7,716 bases of DNA from Candidatus Bathyarchaeota archaeon (GCA_026015225.1 JAOZGV010000061.1:1-7716); one strand, 5' to 3'. Positions 1 to 5,829 are shown, numbered from the stretch's first letter. Numbers and translations are program-made. The notes: a model not told the origin generated them from the sequence alone.

Positions 1-10
1 TTATAAAAAA
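1..10 (+). promoter_or_regulatory. TATA-like box of the surface-protein gene
   Basis: TTATAAAAAA lies about 20 bases upstream of the ATG pair at 26-31. That is close to the usual distance from an archaeal TATA box to the transcription start, so the mRNA is probably leaderless or nearly so, and no Shine-Dalgarno sequence is seen. Sequence further upstream, including a BRE, is outside the window. Confidence 0.5.
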
Positions 11-25
11 AAATACATACATGTA

Positions 26-1738
26 ATGATGCAAATTATTAATCGAAAATTTTTCCTCTCAATAGTTACTATTTTCATTATAGCTTCGTTTGTGGGTCCT
101 TCATCTATAAGTAGTGTCGAAGGTACCTGTGGTTATTGTGATAGCCACGAAATGGAGATATACATCCATGATTTGTCTATCGAGAACCCACGTTTATCGT
201 TTGACCATCCTGAAACAGGGCTTGTTGAAATTAAAGAACCATTTTCACGCCCCTCAACAGATGATGTGAAGACGATTTTCCTTACCGGAAGCATCTCAGG
301 GAGAGGACCTTTGAGTCATCCGGGGGAGATTATGGGAATTCCCAATATGCTTGTCGATGTCGTACTCGTAGGTCCTGATGGCAAGAAAAGGAAATTCGAT
401 TCACCCATTTACACGAAATATGATGGGTTTTTTTCATGTGAATTTAAAATCGGCAAAGATACGCCTATTGGAGAATACACCATTCATATAATCGTTCCAG
501 GAAAAACTGAAAAATTGACTTTCGAAGTTATCGAATCCAGTTATAATGCGCTCTTCATGACCAGTGGTCTCTATAGCGGTTTTGGAATCAATTTTTACCT
601 TAACGGCGAATCAGAAGGGCAATTAAAGGAGGGGGAAAATATAAACATACAAAAGCCATTTGGGACGGCGTATAAAGCCTCGGTGGATGAATTCGTCATC
701 GATGAAGAAATATTTTGGTGCCCGCAATACCAAAAGGAGATCTCTGATGGAGGGACTTATGTCTTTGATTACAACCGTATAAATGTCATTTTTTTTGATG
801 TTGATACTGGAAGTTCCCTAAAAAGCGGTTTTTCAGAGAAACGACGTGTTCTTGTAGACGATCTTGATCCATCTGATTTCATTTCAGAGGAAGGCTGTCG
901 CGCTTGCGCTGATTTGGAAGAACGTGTTGCTGAGTTGGAGGCGACAACGGCACGCCACCCAAATAGTAAGTTAAGTGTGAAGTTATCGGGGAGAGTGAAC
1001 GAAGCGCTTTTTTGGTATGATCCTGGAGCAGAATATGAAGCGCAAGCAGTAGAGACGCTTCAGGTAGATCCTGTAACCCAACTCCGGTTTAAGGAGTGGA
1101 GTCATTATACTTTTTCAGATGAGGGAAATAAATTTACTTCCAATGATCCGATTATCAAAATTAACTTAGTTAATACAGGAGAGTTGACGCTATTCTATGT
1201 TCCGTATTATCTTGTAGAGATCAAATCGAATGTTGAATCGGTTGGATACAGCGGTTACCACAAGGTCGGGAACGAGGTGCCCCTGACAATACCCCATGGT
1301 TTTTTCACCCACGATCCGTTGGGTTTTCTGGGTGAAAAGAAACTTAATAACCTCATTGTATTGGAAGGCGAAGCGCGCTCGTTGTTTGGACCCGAATGGC
1401 TGGACTCCCCTGGAGATCTAGGTAGTTTTACGTCGAATCCTGAGTTAGAAGATTTCAAAGATGAACAATATAAAGCTGAATCTGGTGAAGAGTATCTTCA
1501 TTATGTTGATAAACCGACAATTATTGTCGCGGAATACACCGATGACTATACTAAACTAATGATCATCATAGGTCTCCTCGCAGCAGGTATCATAGGCATA
1601 AGTGCATTCAAGTTGTTTCTAAAAAAGAGAGCCAAATCAAGGATGAATTTTCGAGTGCGCGGTGTGCCGACCAACAATAAAAGAGGGAATTTAAAGGGGA
1701 TTCCTCACCCTTCTTTTCCTTACAAGCGTGCGCGTTAA
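26..1738 (+). CDS. Secreted, C-terminally membrane-anchored surface protein with beta-repeat domains
   Basis: This 570-residue protein is probably displayed on the cell surface; its ligand is unknown. Residues 8-31 form a hydrophobic signal peptide. Residues 511-532 form one transmembrane helix, followed by a strongly basic tail, giving an outside body and an inside tail. After the signal comes a Cys-x2-Cys (C35, C38), then an Ig-like beta domain (about 58-170, with a GEYTIHI strand near its end). Next is a module (about 173-265) resembling the archaeal surface domain with 'NGE..G' and 'VDEFV' motifs. A second Cys-x2-Cys (C291, C294) and a short heptad stretch (296-308) precede two segments (about 315-390 and 393-455) that resemble InlB-type repeats (FWYDPG, FKEWS, YLVEI). 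It starts ATG ATG; either Met could be used. The last codons, Lys-Arg-Ala-Arg-stop, coincide with a GC-alternating motif. Domain names rest on pattern memory, not a search. Confidence 0.8.
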   Translation: MMQIINRKFFLSIVTIFIIASFVGPSSISSVEGTCGYCDSHEMEIYIHDLSIENPRLSFDHPETGLVEIKEPFSRPSTDDVKTIFLTGSISGRGPLSHPGEIMGIPNMLVDVVLVGPDGKKRKFDSPIYTKYDGFFSCEFKIGKDTPIGEYTIHIIVPGKTEKLTFEVIESSYNALFMTSGLYSGFGINFYLNGESEGQLKEGENINIQKPFGTAYKASVDEFVIDEEIFWCPQYQKEISDGGTYVFDYNRINVIFFDVDTGSSLKSGFSEKRRVLVDDLDPSDFISEEGCRACADLEERVAELEATTARHPNSKLSVKLSGRVNEALFWYDPGAEYEAQAVETLQVDPVTQLRFKEWSHYTFSDEGNKFTSNDPIIKINLVNTGELTLFYVPYYLVEIKSNVESVGYSGYHKVGNEVPLTIPHGFFTHDPLGFLGEKKLNNLIVLEGEARSLFGPEWLDSPGDLGSFTSNPELEDFKDEQYKAESGEEYLHYVDKPTIIVAEYTDDYTKLMIIIGLLAAGIIGISAFKLFLKKRAKSRMNFRVRGVPTNNKRGNLKGIPHPSFPYKRAR

Positions 1739-1739
1739 A
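1724..1739. repeat. GC-alternating motif, copy 1 (over the stop codon of the surface protein)
   Basis: AAGCGTGCGCGTTAAA forms the last four codons (Lys-Arg-Ala-Arg) and the TAA stop of the surface-protein gene. It is an imperfect member of the AAGCGCGCGCTT set, with one G-to-T type change breaking the strict GC alternation. It sits 33 bases before the perfect copy at 1773. Confidence 0.55.
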
Positions 1740-1772
1740 GTATCTTGGTACTCTCTCCCTCACCAATAATTT

Positions 1773-1786
1773 AAGCGCGCGCGCTT
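1773..1786. repeat. GC-alternating palindrome, copy 2 (best copy)
   Basis: AAGCGCGCGCGCTT is a perfect 14 bp palindrome with ten alternating G/C bases, in strongly AT-rich surroundings. It lies about 35 bp past the surface-protein stop codon and exactly where the aminotransferase remnant on the minus strand stops resembling its family. It could form a cruciform, Z-DNA or an RNA hairpin. Its function is unknown. Confidence 0.75.
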
Positions 1787-2046
1787 TAAATAAGCATTTT
1801 TTAATTCATTTCTTTTTACTGTTTCAATCACTTTTTTTTTAATTCCTCTTTCTTATAAGGCACGTCGATCATTACAGATTTTGCTGACCGATAAAAACGA
1901 TCCACATGATTATCTAATTTAAAAATATACCCATTTTGAACAACTAGAGTATCATATACACCGTCTCCAAATAGTACTCCCTGATCAAAAACAGAAATTT
2001 TTGCTTCTTCTTCAACATGATATTTATCGTTTATAAAAACGTGAAA
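1787..2046 (-). pseudogene. Class IV PLP aminotransferase (branched-chain/D-amino-acid type), N-terminal remnant
   Basis: Reading the minus strand from 2043 gives VFINDKYHVEEEAKISVFDQ, then GVLFGDGVYDTL and LDNHVDRFYRSAKS. These are the hallmark N-terminal segments of the IlvE/DAT family, which moves amino groups with pyridoxal phosphate. The gene is broken in three ways. In-frame TAG lies at 2047-2049 and no start codon follows; TTT at 2044-2046 sits six bases after GGCGA and may be a mutated TTG. The frame shifts at an A9 run (1832-1840): the original frame hits TGA at 1828-1830, while the adjacent frame resumes the family sequence (VIETVKRNELKNAYLK). Resemblance then ends at the GC palindrome (1773-1786), after roughly 85 of the usual 280-300 residues, so the catalytic lysine region is absent. 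The family call is confident; the subfamily is not. Confidence 0.85.
1797..1840 (+). terminator. T-rich termination region of the surface-protein gene
   Basis: Runs of six T (1797-1802), five T (1813-1817) and nine T (1832-1840) follow the GC palindrome. Archaeal RNA polymerase commonly terminates at such oligo-T tracts in the non-template strand. The nine-T run is also the frameshifted A9 run of the minus-strand pseudogene, so its presence there may be accidental. Confidence 0.4.
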
Positions 2047-2079
2047 CTAATCTCGCCTTTATTTTGAGGTGAATAATTT

Positions 2080-2091
2080 CTATATAAATAT
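2080..2091 (-). promoter_or_regulatory. Possible TATA box of the aminotransferase remnant
   Basis: On the minus strand ATATTTATATAG is centred about 40 bases before the lost start. That would put a transcription start near 2059 and a short leader containing GGCGA just before the TTT at 2044-2046. The promoter therefore seems preserved although the gene is dead, which fits recent decay. Confidence 0.35.
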
Positions 2092-2169
2092 ATTGTACGC
2101 TATTAACGTGTGCTACAATCATTTTTCTTTTTAGACTGATTTTAGTTTCGAGTTTTTCAATATCAATTC

Positions 2170-2185
2170 TAGCGCGCGCACGCTA
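2170..2185. repeat. GC-alternating motif, copy 3 (downstream of the dehydrogenase)
   Basis: TAGCGCGCGCACGCTA has eight alternating G/C bases and is a 16 bp palindrome with one mismatched pair. It lies 17 bp past the stop codon of the minus-strand dehydrogenase, where no T-tract is seen on that strand. Together with copy 2 it brackets the aminotransferase remnant. Confidence 0.7.
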
Positions 2186-2201
2186 TAGTTAATGTTACTT
2201 T

Positions 2202-3239
2202 TTACTGACCTATTTTTATGACGACTTTGATAGAATTATTTTCCGCAGGATTAGCAGCAACTTCAAACGCTTTTTTTGCTTCTTCCATCTTGAATTCGTG
2301 AGTTATAACGGATTTAATGGATTTGTCGGCTAAACAAGAAATTGCCTTTCTAACTGCGTTTCCTGGACTCAATCTAGCATTCTTAATTATCAATCCTCTG
2401 TCCGTCATATCCTTGAACGGCTGTTCTATCTTCAGTTCACCACCATAAATGCTGACAATAACTACCGTACCCATCCTTGCAGTTACTTTTAGAGCCTGGT
2501 TAAAAGCAGGCGGATAACCCGTACATTCTAAAGCAACCCCTACTCCTCTGCCATCCGTCTCATCCAAAATAACTTGAACTGGATCCTCTTTTTTTGGATT
2601 TATCACCCTATCTGCACCTAGTTTCTTAGCCAAGTCTAACCTGAAATCAGCAATATCTATGGCGAAAATGCTGTTGGCTCCCATGACCTTTGCGTATTGA
2701 AGCGCATATAGACCAATAGCCCCGGCTCCGTAGATTAAAACATCTTTTTCGCCGTCAACTTCTCCAAGCATGCTAACTGCGCTTATGGAAACGCTTGCGG
2801 GTTCCGTCTGGGAAGCATCTTTTGTACTAAGTCCATCAGGAACTTCATAGACCTGAACCGCTGGAAAAGGCATTTTTTCTCTAAAAGCTCCTGGGAATTC
2901 GAAACCGATTCTTCCCCGATTAAAGCATTGATCATCTCTACCTATGCTGCAATTTGGACAAGGTGGATAAATAGTTTGGGCAAGACAAGGCATATTGCAT
3001 CCAGAGCTCACCAATTGATCTCCAGACATACCAGACCACTCATGGCCTAATATCACAGGTTTTTCTTTCGATGGTTGAACTCCTGGATAGCTTTTTCCAT
3101 GAAACTGAGCGATAGCTATATCTGAACCGCATATGCTGCCATATAATGGCTCAACTATTATCTCATGCTTTTTAGGTTTTGATTCCTCAATATCGCCAAT
3201 AACTATTGATTCATGACCGTTGCATAATATAGCTTTCAT
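2202..3239 (-). CDS. Zinc-dependent medium-chain dehydrogenase (alcohol/polyol/threonine dehydrogenase family)
   Basis: This 345-residue cytoplasmic enzyme should oxidise an alcohol or polyol with NAD. Catalytic-zinc ligands are visible as C37 (ICGSD), H66-E67 (LGHEW) and probably E147 (TEPAS). The Rossmann motif GAGAIG is at 171-176, and D195 at the end of the next strand favours NAD over NADP. The later GVALECTG segment (235-241) is also typical. The structural-zinc lobe is unusual: the normal four-cysteine pattern is present only as C94, C97 and C105, with Y91 in the first position, while extra cysteines C81 and C85 lie just before. The segment between GHEW and GDQLV is about 15 residues shorter than usual. 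The ATG at 3237-3239 is preceded by GTGA, a weak ribosome site. The gene is divergent from the PLP aminotransferase, which suggests linked regulation. The substrate cannot be told from sequence; threonine, sorbitol-type polyols and others are open. Confidence 0.88.
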   Translation of the reverse strand: MKAILCNGHESIVIGDIEESKPKKHEIIVEPLYGSICGSDIAIAQFHGKSYPGVQPSKEKPVILGHEWSGMSGDQLVSSGCNMPCLAQTIYPPCPNCSIGRDDQCFNRGRIGFEFPGAFREKMPFPAVQVYEVPDGLSTKDASQTEPASVSISAVSMLGEVDGEKDVLIYGAGAIGLYALQYAKVMGANSIFAIDIADFRLDLAKKLGADRVINPKKEDPVQVILDETDGRGVGVALECTGYPPAFNQALKVTARMGTVVIVSIYGGELKIEQPFKDMTDRGLIIKNARLSPGNAVRKAISCLADKSIKSVITHEFKMEEAKKAFEVAANPAENNSIKVVIKIGQ

Positions 3240-3275
3240 ACAAAGTTCACTTTCTATAAATATGATTAACTATTT

Positions 3276-3283
3276 AATAATTT
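3276..3283 (-). promoter_or_regulatory. Possible TATA box of the dehydrogenase
   Basis: ATTAAATA on the minus strand is centred 40 bases before the ATG, which would give a leader of about 14 bases holding GTGA. A second TATA-like stretch (ATTTATAGA, 3253-3262) is closer and would place the start of transcription at or inside the first codons. Which one is used cannot be decided here. Confidence 0.3.
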
Positions 3284-3361
3284 TATTTGATACTTTCTTC
3301 AAACACTCGATTTATGAATTTTTCACAATCTTATTTTAAGATGGTTGCCACATATAACGAT

Positions 3362-3376
3362 AAACGCACGCTTAAA
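3362..3376. repeat. GC-alternating motif, copy 4 (degenerate, between two promoters)
   Basis: AAACGCACGCTTAAA is close to the reverse complement of copy 1 with two bases missing. It is the only clear copy in a 5' region, midway between the divergent dehydrogenase and aminotransferase promoters, where it could act as a shared operator or insulator. The remainder of 3240-3462 is AT-rich promoter DNA with no gene seen. Confidence 0.4.
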
Positions 3377-3395
3377 CTCGTCGCTATTAACCGTT

Positions 3396-3410
3396 AAATT
3401 ATAATAAAAG
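3396..3410 (+). promoter_or_regulatory. TATA box of the PLP aminotransferase
   Basis: AAATTATAATAAAAG is an archaeal TATA-like element. Centred near 3403, it predicts transcription from about 3430 and a leader of some 33 bases that contains the ribosome site at 3450-3454. Confidence 0.4.
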
Positions 3411-3449
3411 TTGAATATTAGAGGTTGAGGAATTCTATTTTTTAGGTTT

Positions 3450-3454
3450 GGTGG
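3450..3454 (+). promoter_or_regulatory. Ribosome binding site that supports the TTG start of the aminotransferase
   Basis: GGTGG sits eight bases before the TTG at 3463 and matches the archaeal GGTG Shine-Dalgarno core. An in-frame TAG at 3457-3459 excludes any start further upstream, and the first internal ATG would remove the conserved N-terminus. The TTG is therefore the best start. Confidence 0.55.
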
Positions 3455-3462
3455 TTTAGTTA

Positions 3463-4710
3463 TTGAGAGCAAATCTTTCAAAATTGATCCAAGAGCAGTT
3501 TAAGACGCCAAGTCCTATAAGACAAATTATGAAAATGGCAGAAAGACAGAACATAATTAATTTAGGGCTTGATCCTGAAGAACTCATTTCTTTCGGAGGC
3601 GGATGGGTCAATCACTTTACTCCAGAGTCATACAGGAAATCCTACTTAGAGATATGTGATGACAAAGAACTTTTTCATAGTTCAGGCGGATACAGCACGA
3701 CGATTGGCGAATTGGAATGCAGAAGGCAGATATGTAATTTCGAAAAAGAGTTATTCAATGTACGGCTTTCCAAAGATAATGTAATAATTGGATTAGGAAG
3801 TACTCAACTAATGCACGATCTTTTCATAACCATCTCCGATCCTGGAGATTCTATAATGTTGTTGGATCCCACTTATCCAAATTACTTTGGTCAGATAAAA
3901 TTTACGCTGAGAAATTCAAAAACTATTTTCTTAGAGGGATTAGATAAAGAGAGCTGGACCTTTATTCCCGATCTGGCTAAGACCATAGAAGATTTTCAAG
4001 ATCTGTATCAAGCGCGTAACCCAAAAATCATACTCCTGGTTAGTCCCGATAATCCAACTGGACAGATAATCCCCCAAGAGCTGGTAGAGGCGATCATGGA
4101 CATAATTGATAAGAAGAATACATTCCTAATCATAGATTTTGCTTATAAATCGCAATATTTTGAAGAGCCGCCCGAATATTTTTCTTGGTCACCATCAGAT
4201 CATTCACAATTGATCGCTATGCATTCAAATTCTAAATGGGGCAGAGGACTAGGAAGAAGATTAGGATGGGTGGAGGCCGATGAGACCGTTATAAATGGAC
4301 TTGTAAGTACTCAACAATGCAATATCTTATGCCCAGATACTCTTCACCAGATGGCATTCGCGAAGTACGTAGAATCCTCTTTGAGAGATAATTCATTGAA
4401 AAAGTATATTGAAGAGAGCAGAATCAAATACAAAAAAGCAGCTGAAATTACCTGTGATGCCATTGACCAGTATTTAAAAATGAGAACCCTTAGACCTCAA
4501 GGTGGGCTGTATACGGTCACGGATGTTGGGAAAGACTCAGATTTGTTCGTTACAGATGTTTTAAAGAATACAGGAGTGCTATTAGTTCCTGGAAAAGGAT
4601 TTGGTCCTTCATTGAAAAATGGAGTAAGAATATCTTATGGCCCCTTAGTGGAAAATACAGAAAAGATCACAGAAGGAATAAAAAGGATTGGGGATTATTT
4701 ATCGCACTAG
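3463..4710 (+). CDS. Class I/II PLP-dependent aminotransferase (fold type I)
   Basis: This 415-residue cytoplasmic enzyme should move an amino group between an amino acid and a keto acid. The full family signature is visible: LGSTQ (111-115) for the cofactor phosphate, DPTYPNY with Y138, the SPDNPTG motif with N197, D225 and Y228 (IIDFAY) for the PLP ring, Schiff-base lysine K258 in SNSKWGRGLGRRLGW, and R389 (GVRISYG) for the substrate carboxylate. Length is normal. The N-terminal part (FGGGWVNHF, FHSSGGYSTTIG) is distinctive but does not let me name the substrate; aspartate, aromatic or branched-chain amino acids are all possible. It starts at TTG, backed by GGTGG eight bases upstream. It is divergent from the zinc dehydrogenase and lies near a dead aminotransferase of a different fold. 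Its stop is only 7 bp from the stop of the facing PH-domain gene. Confidence 0.9.
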   Translation: MRANLSKLIQEQFKTPSPIRQIMKMAERQNIINLGLDPEELISFGGGWVNHFTPESYRKSYLEICDDKELFHSSGGYSTTIGELECRRQICNFEKELFNVRLSKDNVIIGLGSTQLMHDLFITISDPGDSIMLLDPTYPNYFGQIKFTLRNSKTIFLEGLDKESWTFIPDLAKTIEDFQDLYQARNPKIILLVSPDNPTGQIIPQELVEAIMDIIDKKNTFLIIDFAYKSQYFEEPPEYFSWSPSDHSQLIAMHSNSKWGRGLGRRLGWVEADETVINGLVSTQQCNILCPDTLHQMAFAKYVESSLRDNSLKKYIEESRIKYKKAAEITCDAIDQYLKMRTLRPQGGLYTVTDVGKDSDLFVTDVLKNTGVLLVPGKGFGPSLKNGVRISYGPLVENTEKITEGIKRIGDYLSH

Positions 4711-4717
4711 CACTAAA

Positions 4718-5215
4718 CTATTTTAGCGCGCGCTTGATAAATTCTTCTGGGTCTTTTGGACTAAGAAGTATTTTTCTACCTTGGTTGGTTTTAATAAGGA
4801 CAAGATTGTGTCGATTCGTTGCATGCATCCAAACTCGTCCTATCCCCTTAAAACTGAATAATCCATAGTACCCATATAATCCACCACTTGCAAATAATCG
4901 TATGCCCCACCATGTCCACGCCCATCTCTCAGGCTCTTCTATGAAACTAATTTTAAGATCGCCAATCAAGCGTTTTACAAGAATCCGTTTATTCGTTACG
5001 ATATATCCTTGAGGAGCCCATAAGTAGGGAATAACCAACACTGCAGAGTAGAGAGATATAATTCCAGCGATGATGTTTACGTTATCAATTACATAGGTCA
5101 ATAAGAGTGTAAACGATATGATGAAAATGATAATGACTGCCGTTACGCTTTTGACAAGGTTATCCCATGGAGCAGCAATATATGTTTCTTTACTCATTCT
5201 CAATAACCATCTCAT
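4718..5215 (-). CDS. Small membrane protein with bacterial-type PH domain
   Basis: The protein has 165 residues. Two transmembrane helices (about 22-42 and 47-66) form a hairpin that leaves the C-terminal domain in the cytoplasm. That domain (about 68-165) resembles the bacterial PH families, particularly bPH_5: YIVTNKRILVKRL opens it, followed by IRLFASGGLYGYYGLFS, RVWMHATNRHNLVLI and KILLSPKDPEEFIKRAL. Such domains are membrane-proximal beta barrels of mostly unknown role. The start could be M1 or M7: the TATA box 33 bases upstream gives a leader of about 6 bases for M1 or 24 for M7, and neither has a good ribosome site. The final codons Lys-Arg-Ala-Leu-Lys contain GC motif copy 5. It converges with the aminotransferase gene, with 7 bp between stop codons, so the two transcripts probably overlap. 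Confidence 0.78.
   Translation of the reverse strand: MRWLLRMSKETYIAAPWDNLVKSVTAVIIIFIISFTLLLTYVIDNVNIIAGIISLYSAVLVIPYLWAPQGYIVTNKRILVKRLIGDLKISFIEEPERWAWTWWGIRLFASGGLYGYYGLFSFKGIGRVWMHATNRHNLVLIKTNQGRKILLSPKDPEEFIKRALK
4725..4734. repeat. GC-alternating palindrome, copy 5 (inside the 3' end of the PH-domain gene)
   Basis: AGCGCGCGCT is a perfect 10 bp palindrome with eight alternating G/C bases. It encodes part of the Lys-Arg-Ala-Leu-Lys terminus of the minus-strand gene and lies 15 bp past the stop of the plus-strand aminotransferase. It is the only conspicuous element in this convergent junction. Confidence 0.7.
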
Positions 5216-5226
5216 ACTAAGTAAAT

Positions 5227-5240
5227 AAGCGCTCGTTAAA
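5227..5240. repeat. Weak GC-alternating motif, copy 6
   Basis: AAGCGCTCGTTAAA resembles copy 1 (AAGCGTGCGCGTTAAA) with two bases missing and a broken alternation. It lies between the TATA box and the start of the PH-domain gene, about where transcription should begin. It may be chance. Confidence 0.25.
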
Positions 5241-5255
5241 ATTTTTATAAAAAAA
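5241..5255 (-). promoter_or_regulatory. TATA box of the PH-domain gene
   Basis: TTTTTTTATAAAAAT on the minus strand is a strong TATA-like element. Centred near 5248, it predicts transcription from about 5221, just before the first ATG at 5215. Confidence 0.5.
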
Positions 5256-5280
5256 TTAACTAGAACAATAATATGGGATA

Positions 5281-5290
5281 TTTATTTAAA
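5281..5290 (+). promoter_or_regulatory. Possible TATA box of the decayed membrane gene
   Basis: TTTATTTAAA on the plus strand is centred about 38 bases before the TTG at 5324, predicting a leader of roughly 12 bases. It is back to back with the TATA box of the PH-domain gene. Confidence 0.3.
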
Positions 5291-5323
5291 GAAACTAAAG
5301 TCCAAGATTAAACCATTTTCGAA

Positions 5324-5669
5324 TTGAGAACAAAAAATTATTACATTTTCGCAATAATTGTTTTTTTATCCCTAATCCCGGCTGTTTATATAGTTGCTCA
5401 TTATTTTATGAACAATGTAAATCTTTTCCGGATTCCTTACGTGCTTTTAATACTCTGTGCCTATGCAATTCTTGATGGTTAGAGCAATTATCAAAATATT
5501 GTTTTCAAGAGATAAGATTAGAGAAGGTTCTGCGTTTAGTTTTAAAAATCCTGTTAAATATACTATAAAAAACCGAAAATAAAGAATCAAACAATGGACG
5601 ATATTTTTGACATTAGGAATATCATCTTTCATGCTTGAATTAGTGTTGATTGTCGAAGACATAAAATAA
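5324..5669 (+). pseudogene. Decayed small membrane-protein gene (tentative)
   Basis: Three plus-strand pieces in order look like one broken gene. From TTG 5324 to TAG 5480 a 52-residue frame reads RTKNYYIFAIIVFLSLIPAV and continues to VLLILCAYAILDG, with one clear and one short hydrophobic segment. The adjacent frame then continues (RAIIKILFSRDKIREGSAFS, about 5481-5579). After a single in-frame TAA (5580-5582) the same frame goes on as RIKQWTIFLTLGISSFMLEL and ends at TAA 5667-5669, giving another membrane segment behind a basic loop. Removing one base near 5479 and one stop would restore about 115 residues. No family is recognised. AT-rich DNA can mimic membrane segments, so this may be chance. 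A 71-codon minus-strand frame over 5447-5662 is less convincing, with no promoter or ribosome site. Confidence 0.35.
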
Positions 5670-5829
5670 ATGGATGGAAATGTTTAGCTAGAGAGGTTAT
5701 AGATTCTATCTAGCATGCGATGATACATCAAAATAATTAAGTGTAAACTAATTTTATAAGTTAGCGCGCGCTTTTCCGATTCTTGATTTAAAGTAAAATT
5801 TAAGCTCGCCTTATATTTCAATTAAGCTA
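5670..5829. other. Noncoding tail of the 5216-5829 interval
   Basis: No gene is seen here. The stretch holds a short inverted repeat (GCTAGA 5687-5692 with TCTAGC 5709-5714), the GC palindrome at 5763-5772 and AT-rich DNA downstream of the secreted helical-protein gene. On the minus strand there is no long T-tract that would serve as a usual archaeal terminator for that gene. Confidence 0.4.
5763..5772. repeat. GC-alternating palindrome, copy 7 (downstream of the secreted helical protein)
   Basis: AGCGCGCGCT is identical to copy 5. It lies 58 bp past the stop of the minus-strand helical-protein gene and about 95 bp past the end of the plus-strand decayed gene, so again at a convergent 3' junction. 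Confidence 0.7.

Noticed and set aside
1255..1458. 67-codon minus-strand open frame
   Set aside because: It lies antisense inside the surface-protein gene; its proline- and serine-rich product has no recognisable feature and no promoter.
2066..2072. Perfect GAGGTGA ribosome-site sequence on the plus strand
   Set aside because: No start codon at a suitable distance and no plus-strand gene follows; it falls in the leader of the minus-strand remnant by chance.
1773..2185. GC motifs as integron-type or transposon ends around the aminotransferase remnant
   Set aside because: No integrase or transposase, no target-site duplication and no attC-like features were seen; the motifs also occur singly elsewhere, so a cassette or IS call is not supported.
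5447..5662. 71-codon minus-strand open frame
   Set aside because: No TATA box at a sensible distance and no ribosome site. The plus-strand frames over the same DNA look more like a real, though broken, membrane protein. It cannot be fully excluded.
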